Assembly: GCF_024734665.1 (NCBI RefSeq)
Contig: NZ_CP102931.1
Span: 7,079,501 to 7,143,500 of the forward strand
Length of the DNA stretch: 64,000 bases
Direction: 5' to 3'
Origin: Variovorax paradoxus
GTDB lineage: Bacteria > Pseudomonadota > Gammaproteobacteria > Burkholderiales > Burkholderiaceae_C
The notes beneath the pieces are model-generated. The model was not told the origin of the DNA. It was given only the letters and a program-made list of their open reading frames with translations, and did not search any database. Numbering within the stretch: position 1 is the stretch's first letter; the number at the start of each line of letters is the position of its first letter. Of this stretch, positions 25,748 through 32,186 are shown piece after piece. A program made the position numbers and the translations under genes.

Positions 25748-26374
25748 ATGCAACCGCTGATCGATGGCTTGATCTTTATCGTGGACGACGACGCCAGCGT
25801 GCGCGAGGCACTTGCATGGCTGCTGCGCTCGCGGCGCCTGGCCAGCGAGCACTTCGCAAGTGCCGAAGCCTTCGAGCAGTTTCTCGACCAGGGCCCGCTG
25901 CCCGAGCAGCCGCTGTGCCTGTTGCTCGACGTGCGCATGCCCGGCACCAGCGGACTGGTGCTGTTCGACCGGTTGGCCGAGCGCGGCCTGCTGCCTGCGA
26001 TGCCGGTGATCTTCCTGACGGGCCATGCCGACGTGCCGACGGCCGTCGATGCGGTCAAGCGCGGTGCCTTCGATTTCTGCGAGAAGCCGTTCTCGGACAA
26101 CGCGCTGGTCGACCGCATCGAGCATGCGTTGAATGCGTCGCTTCAGGCGCTGGAAGTGCAGCGCGTGCGGCGCGGGCTGGCCGAGCGCATCGGCGAGTTG
26201 ACCGACCGCGAGCGCGACGTGATGCGGCTGGTGATCGAGGGCCTGCCCAACAAGCTCATCGCCGACCAGCTAGCGATCAGCGTGCGCACGGTGGAAGTCC
26301 ACCGCGCGCGCGTGTTCGACAAGATGGAAGTGAAGTCGGCGGTGGAGCTGGCCAACCGACTTCGGGATCTCTAG
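25748..26374 (+). CDS. FixJ-family two-component response regulator
   Basis: A 208-residue regulator with a receiver domain (acidic pocket IVDDD, phospho-acceptor Asp61 in LLLDVRMPG, Thr in FLTGHAD, Lys in FCEKPFSDN) and a LuxR-type helix-turn-helix (LTDRERDVMRLVIEGLPNK...ISVRTVEVHRARV). It should be phosphorylated by the adjacent kinase and activate unknown promoters. FixJ/TtrR-like regulators often work on genes next to them, but the downstream genes are convergent, so the targets may be elsewhere. Confidence 0.94.
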   Translation: MQPLIDGLIFIVDDDASVREALAWLLRSRRLASEHFASAEAFEQFLDQGPLPEQPLCLLLDVRMPGTSGLVLFDRLAERGLLPAMPVIFLTGHADVPTAVDAVKRGAFDFCEKPFSDNALVDRIEHALNASLQALEVQRVRRGLAERIGELTDRERDVMRLVIEGLPNKLIADQLAISVRTVEVHRARVFDKMEVKSAVELANRLRDL

Positions 26375-26378
26375 AAGA

Positions 26379-26942
26379 TCAGGCCTTTTCCGCGACGAAG
26401 ATTTCGACGCGGCGGTTCTGGGCACGGCCTGCTGCCGTGCCGTTGTCGGCCAGAGGCTCGCGCGAGCCGCGGCCGTCGGTGGTGATGACCGTGGTCGACA
26501 CGCCGCGGCCCACCAGGTGGTTGCGCACGCTGTCAGCGCGGCTCACCGAGAGGCGTTCGTTGCCTTCTTCGCTGCCCGTGTTGTCGGTATGGCCGACCAC
26601 GCGCACGCTGGCGGCGGTGGCGTTCTTCAGGCCTTCGGCGACCTTGTCGAGCACCTGTGCCAGGTTGCGCTTGACGTTGGCGCGGCCGGTGTCGAACGAC
26701 AGCTCGTTCGGGATCACCACGTGCAGCTGGTTGTCGGCGGTCTGCTCGATCACCACGCCCGTGCCCTTGGTCGAGGCTTCGAGGTCGGTCTTCAGTGCGG
26801 CCAAGCGAGCCGTCCAGCTGTTGGCTGGCGCAGCCGGGGCAGCAGCCGGAGCGGCGGCTGCCGGCGGCGGCGACTGCGAAGCGCAGCCCGCAATAAAAAG
26901 CAAAGCGGCCGCAGCCGCACTAGCAACAACAAACTTCCTCAT
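26379..26942 (-). CDS. OmpA-family lipoprotein (peptidoglycan-binding)
   Basis: A 187-residue protein with a lipoprotein signal peptide (lipobox LFIAGCAS), an Ala/Pro-rich spacer, and a C-terminal OmpA-like domain (residues 75-185). The domain includes LSFDTGRANVK, VVGHTDNTGSEEGNERLSVSRADSV and RGSREPLADN...AQNRRVEIFV, with the conserved Asp and Arg that bind diaminopimelate. It is expected to be anchored in the outer membrane and to hold peptidoglycan. It is a close paralogue of the next gene upstream on the same strand, probably by tandem duplication. Confidence 0.92.
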   Translation of the reverse strand: MRKFVVASAAAAALLFIAGCASQSPPPAAAAPAAAPAAPANSWTARLAALKTDLEASTKGTGVVIEQTADNQLHVVIPNELSFDTGRANVKRNLAQVLDKVAEGLKNATAASVRVVGHTDNTGSEEGNERLSVSRADSVRNHLVGRGVSTTVITTDGRGSREPLADNGTAAGRAQNRRVEIFVAEKA

Positions 26943-27026
26943 GAATTTCCCTCTCTATGGACCAATGGAACGGTAGTGGTGGGAACCGGCCTTTCAGCGC
27001 GGCCGGTTTCCCGGGGTGGTGAACGC

Positions 27027-27686
27027 TCAGCCCTGCGGCGCGCGCTCGCCCACGTAGATTTCGACGCGGCGGTTCTGTGCCCGGCCCCCATCGCTGTTGT
27101 TGTCGGCAATCGGTTCGCGCGAGCCGCGGCCCTCGATGCGGAAGGCTGCTGCGTTCACGCCGCGCGCCACCAGGTAGTCGCGCGTGCTGGTGGCACGCTC
27201 GACCGACAGCGGGTTGTTGATGGCGTCGGAGCCTGTGCTGTCGGTGTGGCCGATGATGCGTACCTCGGCGTTCGGGTTGTTGCGCAGGCCGTTCGCGAAC
27301 TGGTCGAGCACCGGCGCGAAATTCGACTTGATGTTGGCGCGGCCCACGTCGAAGGACACGTCGCTCGGGATCTGCAGCTTCAGCTCGTTGTTCGGCGTCT
27401 GCGTCACGGCGATGCCGGTGCCCTGCGTGGCGGCTTCCATCTGGCGCTTCTGGTTTTCCATGCGCTGCGACCACAGGTAGCCGCCGAGCGCGCCGGCTGC
27501 CGCGCCGAGCACCGCACCCGTACCGATGGCACCGCGGTTGCCGCCCGTGGCCGAGCCGATGGCGGCGCCGCCGAGTGCGCCGATGCCGGCGCCGATGCCG
27601 GTGTTGCGCTGCGTGTCGGTCATGCCGCCGGCGCAGCCGGACAGGATGAGCGCTGTGGCAGTGGTGGCGAGTACAAACTTTTTCAT
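27027..27686 (-). CDS. OmpA-family lipoprotein with glycine-zipper segment (YiaD-like)
   Basis: A 219-residue lipoprotein (lipobox LILSGCAG) whose residues 30-75 form a glycine zipper (TGIGAGIGALGGAAIGSATG ... GTGAVLGAAAGALGGYLW), likely a membrane-inserting hairpin. The rest is an OmpA-like peptidoglycan-binding domain (VSFDVGRANIK, IIGHTDSTGSDAINNPLSVERA, NRRVEIYVGER). The architecture matches E. coli YiaD. It lies 84 bases upstream of its paralogue and probably shares a promoter. The 196 bases beyond its start hold only the short palindrome at 27815. Confidence 0.93.
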   Translation of the reverse strand: MKKFVLATTATALILSGCAGGMTDTQRNTGIGAGIGALGGAAIGSATGGNRGAIGTGAVLGAAAGALGGYLWSQRMENQKRQMEAATQGTGIAVTQTPNNELKLQIPSDVSFDVGRANIKSNFAPVLDQFANGLRNNPNAEVRIIGHTDSTGSDAINNPLSVERATSTRDYLVARGVNAAAFRIEGRGSREPIADNNSDGGRAQNRRVEIYVGERAPQG

Positions 27687-27814
27687 GGCGATCCCTTTCT
27701 AGGTTGAATCAGGCGGGCCACAGCTTAGCTTCCGGGCGTACGCGATGGTACGGGTTCAAAGCCCCACGGAAAATAAGAAAAGTTTCGCCATAGCGCATGA
27801 ATGCTACGATGATT

Positions 27815-27831
27815 GCTACTAAAGTAATAGC
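27815..27831. repeat. 17-base palindromic motif GCTAC-N7-ATAGC
   Basis: GCTACTAAAGTAATAGC, the best-formed of the three short palindromes in the window. It lies in the intergenic region between the start of the OmpA gene and the end of the small membrane protein gene, an AT-rich patch that could act as a promoter or operator. Confidence 0.5.
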
Positions 27832-27882
27832 GATGAGGTAGTTGTCCGACACGGCGGCGCGGCGCGGGACTGCACAAGCAAT

Positions 27883-28044
27883 TCACGTTTCCGGCGGCGG
27901 CTTCCGATCGGTGGCGTCGCGGCCGGCTTCGGGCTCGTCGTCGTCATGCAATTCACCCTTGTTGCGGCCGGAAAACATGGTCCACCAGATGATCAAGATG
28001 AACACGAGTCCCGCGGCGAGGGCTTCAAGCAGAATCAAACCCAT
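27883..28044 (-). CDS. Small single-pass membrane protein, 53 aa
   Basis: MGLILLEALAAGLVFILII begins a 20-residue membrane span ending at WWTMFSGRNKGE, followed by a charged tail (DDDEPEAGRDATD). This is the pattern of a small inner-membrane protein with a cytoplasmic tail, and a GGAG sequence lies ten bases before the ATG. Similar small WWTMFSG proteins seem to exist beside mltA in related genera, but this is from memory. Its start codon overlaps that of mltA on the opposite strand (CATG at 28042-28045). No function is known. The alternative is that it is chance coding on the antisense strand. Confidence 0.6.
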   Translation of the reverse strand: MGLILLEALAAGLVFILIIWWTMFSGRNKGELHDDDEPEAGRDATDRKPPPET

Positions 28045-29191
28045 GAGAAATGGACTCCAGTGGCTGGTCGGGCTTGTGATCGTAGCAACGCTCGCCGCCT
28101 GTTCCACCGGCCCGCGCGCGCCCGAGGCCCCCACCCGCCCCCCCGCCACCCAGCCGCGCGACCTCGGTCCGCTCACCGGCTCGCTCGCGCACCCCAAGAG
28201 CCGCTGGGTGCCGGTCGGGTGGGGCGAACTGCCCGGCTTCGGCGAAGACCCGCTGCACGAAGCGTGGATTGCGCTGCTGGCGAATTGCTCGCGTCCCAAC
28301 GCCGCCTTCGCGCCGCTGTGCCGCGACGTGCGCCAGCTGACCATTGCCACCCCCGAAGAGCAGCGCCAGTGGATGACCGACCGGCTGCAGCCCTACCGCA
28401 TCGAGGCGCTCAATGGCCAGACCGAAGGCAAGCTCACCAGCTACTACGAGCCGGTGTACGAGGCCTCGCGCGTGCCCAGCGCCACCTTCAACGTGCCGAT
28501 CTACCAGGCCCCCGACGGCCTGGTGCCGCGCCGCCCCTGGTACACGCGCCAGGAGATCGAGACCCTGCCCGAAGCCCAGGCCGCGCTGCGTGGCCGTGAG
28601 ATCGCATGGATGGCCGACCCCATCGACGCGCTGATGCTGCACATCCAGGGCTCCGGGCGCTTGCGCATCACCGAGGCCAACGGCTACCAGCACACCGTGC
28701 GCGTGGCCTTTTCTGCCACCAACGAGCAGCCCTACCGCAGCGTGCAGCAATGGCTGATGAGCCAGGGCGTGAGCAAAATCGGCAAGTGGCCCGACGACAC
28801 AAAAGCCTGGGCCGCGCAGAACCCGCAGCGCGTGACGCAGCTGATGTGGAGCAACCCGCGCTACGTGTTCTTCCGCGAAGAGACGATGAGCGAGGTCGAC
28901 GCCGCCTTCGGCCCGCGCGGCGCCCAGGGCGTGCCGCTCACGGCTGGCCGCTCCATCGCGGTCGACCGCGAGAGCATCCCGTACGGCACCCCGGTGTGGC
29001 TGGCGTCCAACGGACCGGCGGCGCAACTGCAGAAACTGGTGGTGGCGCAGGACACCGGCAGCGCCATCCTCGGCGCCGTGCGCGCCGACTACTTCGCGGG
29101 CACCGGCGCCGATGCGGGCAGGCTTGCGGCGAGCATGAACCAGCCGCTGCGCCTGTGGGCACTGTGGCCACGGCAACTGCCTGCGCCGTAA
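28043..29191 (+). CDS. mltA: Membrane-bound lytic murein transglycosylase A
   Basis: MltA cleaves glycan strands of peptidoglycan to 1,6-anhydro products from the inner face of the outer membrane. The 382-residue protein starts at the ATG giving MRNGLQWLVGLVIVATLAACSTG, a lipoprotein signal. Family features are LTSYYEPVYEASRVPS, IDALMLHIQGSGRL, RVAFSATNEQPYRS, NPRYVFFRE and the C-terminal catalytic region LVVAQDTGSAILGAVRADYFAGTG, which contains the key aspartates. An upstream in-frame start at 27842 would add 67 arginine- and serine-rich residues before the leader and is rejected. Confidence 0.95.
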   Translation: MRNGLQWLVGLVIVATLAACSTGPRAPEAPTRPPATQPRDLGPLTGSLAHPKSRWVPVGWGELPGFGEDPLHEAWIALLANCSRPNAAFAPLCRDVRQLTIATPEEQRQWMTDRLQPYRIEALNGQTEGKLTSYYEPVYEASRVPSATFNVPIYQAPDGLVPRRPWYTRQEIETLPEAQAALRGREIAWMADPIDALMLHIQGSGRLRITEANGYQHTVRVAFSATNEQPYRSVQQWLMSQGVSKIGKWPDDTKAWAAQNPQRVTQLMWSNPRYVFFREETMSEVDAAFGPRGAQGVPLTAGRSIAVDRESIPYGTPVWLASNGPAAQLQKLVVAQDTGSAILGAVRADYFAGTGADAGRLAASMNQPLRLWALWPRQLPAP

Positions 29192-29200
29192 TGTGGGAGG

Positions 29201-29229
29201 CCGTCAGGTGGATCAAATCAACCTGACGG
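29201..29229. repeat. Inverted repeat after mltA (CCGTCAGGT/ACCTGACGG)
   Basis: Perfect 9-bp arms with an 11-base loop, ten bases past the mltA stop codon. No clear U tract follows, so it may be a weak terminator or an operator in the 126-base gap before phoX. I do not see a convincing Pho box there. Confidence 0.4.
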
Positions 29230-29317
29230 GAAGCTGAGCGTTTCATCGGGTCGTCATACGAAGTGCCTAACTTCGCGGGCTGGTTTCTCCCCCAACCCAC
29301 GAAGAAAGACATTGCGC

Positions 29318-31588
29318 ATGACCGCAAATACCCGCACCGACGATCTCTCGGTGGACCTCGACGACATCGGCACGAACCCCACGTCGAACCCCTCGTTCAC
29401 CGACCTGATCGCCTCGCGCCTGAGCCGCCGCCATCTGTTCGGCCTGGGCGTTGGCACTGCCGGTACCGCGCTGCTCCAGGCATGCGGCGGTGGTGGTGGC
29501 GGCGGCACCAGCTTCCCGGTCCTGCCCCCGGCTCCGGCCCCCGCGCCTCCCGCGCCGTCGCCCGCTCCTTCCCCCGCTCCGATGAAGCTCGGCTTCAATG
29601 CCGTCGCAAAGAGCCTCGCCGACGTCGTGACCGTGCCCGCCGGCTACACCGCCAGCGTGCTGTACCGCCTGGGCGACCCGATCGCCTCGGGTGTCGCTGA
29701 CTACAAGAACGACGGCACCGACGACGCCACCACCTACGACCGCCGCGCCGGCGACCACCACGACGGCATGACCTTCTTCGGCATGAATGCGTCGAACAAG
29801 TGGGATGCCGTCAACGCCTCGCGCGGCATGCTCGTGATGAACCACGAGGCCATCACGCCGCTGTTCCTGCACCCCACCGGCCAGACCATCACCGGCACCG
29901 GCAATGCAGCCGTGCGCACCGTGGCTGACGAAGTGCTGCGCGAGTTCTACCTGCACGGCGTGAGCGCGATCGAGGTCAACAAGAGCGGCAGCACCTGGAG
30001 CTACAAGAAGGATTCGAGCCTCAACCGCCGTGTCCACACGCTGACCGAGATGGCCTTCTCGGGCCCGGCCGCCAAGACCGACTACCTGAAGACCAAGTAC
30101 TCAACCGACGGCAGCAAGACCCGCGGCACGCTCAACAACTGCGCCAACGGCACCACGCCGTGGGGCACGTACCTGACCTGCGAAGAGAACTGGGCCGGCT
30201 ACTTCCGCCGCATTACCGCCACCGATAACGGCAACCGCACCGCCAAGGAGTTGACCTCCTTCACGCGCTACGGCATCGGCGGGATAGACAGCAAGACGGG
30301 CGCGGAGACAGGCACTGGCCGTGAATTCTGGGCCACCTTCACGCCCGACACCACCGACAACCTCTACGGCCGCTGGAACACCGAAGTCCTCGGCGCCACA
30401 GCCGCCGACGACTACCGCAACGGTTCCAACACCTACGGCTGGGTGGTCGAGATCGATCCGTTCAATCCGTCGAGCACGCCGAAGAAGCGCACCGCGCTCG
30501 GCCGTTTCGGCCATGAAGGCGCTTGCCTGGGCCCCGTCGTGGTCGGCAAGCCGCTGGTCTGGTACATGGGCGACGACTCGCAGAACGAGTACCTCTACAA
30601 GTTTGTCTCCACCAAGGCCTGGGACGCTGCCGACATTGGCGGCGGTATCGCAGCCGGTGACAAGTACATGGACGACGGCAAGCTCTACGTCGCCAAGTTC
30701 AAGGCCGATGGCACCGGCGACTGGCTCGAGCTCAAGCTCGGCGTCAACAACATCACCGCCAGTTATTCGAAGTACGCCTTCGCCGATGCGGCCGACGTCG
30801 TGATCAACGCGCGCCTCGCAGCCGATGCGGCTGGCGCCACGAAGATGGACCGCCCGGAATGGACGGCAGTCAACCCGAAGAACGGCGAGGTGTATCTCAC
30901 CCTCACCAACAACTCGGCGCGCCCGGTCACCGGCACCGATGCGGCTAACCCGCGCTCGTACAACGACCCGAAGAATGGCGTGGATCAGAAGGGCAACCCG
31001 AACGGCCACATCGTCCGCTTTGCCGACACCGGTGGTAACCCGGCTGCCGTGACATTCAAGTGGGACGTCTATCTCTTCGGCGCGCGTTCCACCGCGGCAG
31101 CGGACGTGAACCTGTCGAACCTCGTTGCCGACAACGACTTCTCCAGCCCTGACGGCATGTGGTTCAGCCAGGCCGCGCCCGGCCTGCTGTGGCTCGAGAC
31201 CGACGACGGCAAGTACACCGACGTGACCAACTGCATGCTGCTCGGCGCCCTGCCGGGCAAGGTCGGCGACGGCGCTGCGAAGACCATCACCAACGTCGAT
31301 GGCAGCACCACCGCCACGCAGGCCACCTTCGTCGGCAAGGCTCCGGGCACCGACGGCCTGCGCCGCTTCCTCGTTGGCCCGGTGGATTGCGAAATCACCG
31401 GCATTGCCGAATCGGGCGACGGCCGTGCGCTGTTCGTGAACATCCAGCACCCGGGTGAAAACACGGCCAAGGCCAACATCAGCGATCCGACGAAGTTCCT
31501 CAGCCACTGGCCGCAGGGCGGCACCGCCCGCCCGCGCTCGGCGACCGTGGTCATCACGAAGGACGACGGCGGCCTGATCGGTCTCTGA
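29318..31588 (+). CDS. phoX: PhoX-type alkaline phosphatase/DUF839 protein with Tat signal
   Basis: PhoX enzymes hydrolyse phosphomonoesters in the periplasm with a calcium-iron cofactor. The 756-residue protein has a long N region, a Tat motif (LSRRHLFGLGVG) and a lipobox-like LLQACGGG. Family motifs seen are GDHHDGMTFFG, GMLVMNHEAITPLF, NGTTPWGTYLTCEENW, RFGHEGACLGPVV, and DRPEWTAVNPKNGEVYLTLTNN and FSSPDGMWF near the end. The ATG at 29318 lies six bases inside a TTG alternative. It is normally induced by phosphate limitation. Confidence 0.93.
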   Translation: MTANTRTDDLSVDLDDIGTNPTSNPSFTDLIASRLSRRHLFGLGVGTAGTALLQACGGGGGGGTSFPVLPPAPAPAPPAPSPAPSPAPMKLGFNAVAKSLADVVTVPAGYTASVLYRLGDPIASGVADYKNDGTDDATTYDRRAGDHHDGMTFFGMNASNKWDAVNASRGMLVMNHEAITPLFLHPTGQTITGTGNAAVRTVADEVLREFYLHGVSAIEVNKSGSTWSYKKDSSLNRRVHTLTEMAFSGPAAKTDYLKTKYSTDGSKTRGTLNNCANGTTPWGTYLTCEENWAGYFRRITATDNGNRTAKELTSFTRYGIGGIDSKTGAETGTGREFWATFTPDTTDNLYGRWNTEVLGATAADDYRNGSNTYGWVVEIDPFNPSSTPKKRTALGRFGHEGACLGPVVVGKPLVWYMGDDSQNEYLYKFVSTKAWDAADIGGGIAAGDKYMDDGKLYVAKFKADGTGDWLELKLGVNNITASYSKYAFADAADVVINARLAADAAGATKMDRPEWTAVNPKNGEVYLTLTNNSARPVTGTDAANPRSYNDPKNGVDQKGNPNGHIVRFADTGGNPAAVTFKWDVYLFGARSTAAADVNLSNLVADNDFSSPDGMWFSQAAPGLLWLETDDGKYTDVTNCMLLGALPGKVGDGAAKTITNVDGSTTATQATFVGKAPGTDGLRRFLVGPVDCEITGIAESGDGRALFVNIQHPGENTAKANISDPTKFLSHWPQGGTARPRSATVVITKDDGGLIGL

Positions 31589-31607
31589 TCGAGCTTTTCG
31601 AGCGTTC

Positions 31608-32081
31608 CTACAACGGCGCTGCCGGCAACGGCAGCGCCGTTTTGTATCTGACCTGCTTGAGCGCAAAGCTCGAGCGGATCTTCTCGATCCCCGGAATCGG
31701 CGTGAGCTGTTCCAGGATGAATTTCTCCAGCGCCGCCATGTCGGCCACCGCGATTCGGATCAGGTAGTCGCTGTCGCCCGTCATCAGGTAGCACTCCATT
31801 ACTTCGTCGTGCTCGGCAATGCGCTGCTCGAAGTCGGAGAGCGACTGCTTGCTCTGTGTCGTGAGGCTGATCGAGATGAACACGTTGAGCCCCAGGCCCA
31901 ATGCCTTCGCGCTGACGAGCGCCACGTAGCGGTCGATTACGCCATTCGCTTCGAGCACCTTCACGCGCGTCAGGCAGGGCGACGGCGACAGGTGCACGCG
32001 CCGCGCCAGCTCCACGTTCGACAGCGCGCCGTCGCGCTGCAGCTCGTCCAGAATGCGCAGGTCGATGGCGTCGAGTTGCAT
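31608..32081 (-). CDS. Lrp/AsnC family transcriptional regulator
   Basis: A 157-residue regulator starting at the ATG 32081 (MQLDAIDLRILDELQRDG). Helix-turn-helix LSNVELARRVHLSPSPCLTRVKVLE is at residues 20-45. The ligand-binding RAM domain (VMECYLMTGDSDYLIRIAV) fills the rest. It is divergent from the aceE-like gene, only 105 bases away, which makes that gene its likely target. The arrangement and sequence style resemble MdeR, the Lrp-type regulator of the E1 subunit MdeB in Pseudomonas putida. Confidence 0.93.
   Translation of the reverse strand: MQLDAIDLRILDELQRDGALSNVELARRVHLSPSPCLTRVKVLEANGVIDRYVALVSAKALGLGLNVFISISLTTQSKQSLSDFEQRIAEHDEVMECYLMTGDSDYLIRIAVADMAALEKFILEQLTPIPGIEKIRSSFALKQVRYKTALPLPAAPL
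31612..31644. terminator. Bidirectional terminator embedded in the Lrp-family gene end
   Basis: Perfect 13-bp arms AACGGCGCTGCCG around a GCAA loop, then TTTTG on the plus strand. It lies 23 bases past the phoX stop. The same bases encode the last residues of the convergent Lrp-family protein (TALPLPAAPL), so it serves phoX and lies inside the regulator's coding end. Confidence 0.8.
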
Positions 32082-32186
32082 GAAATGCTTTGAAATCAAG
32101 AAGTGGCGGAATTTTATGCTGCGGGGCTAGCGTGGGATTGCCCGCGCCAGTAGCTAATTTTCCGCAAGGCGGCCTAAAGTGCCGGT

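Noticed and set aside
29192..29317. Pho box upstream of phoX
   Set aside because: Only partial TGTCA-like half sites are seen; no second direct repeat at 11-base spacing.
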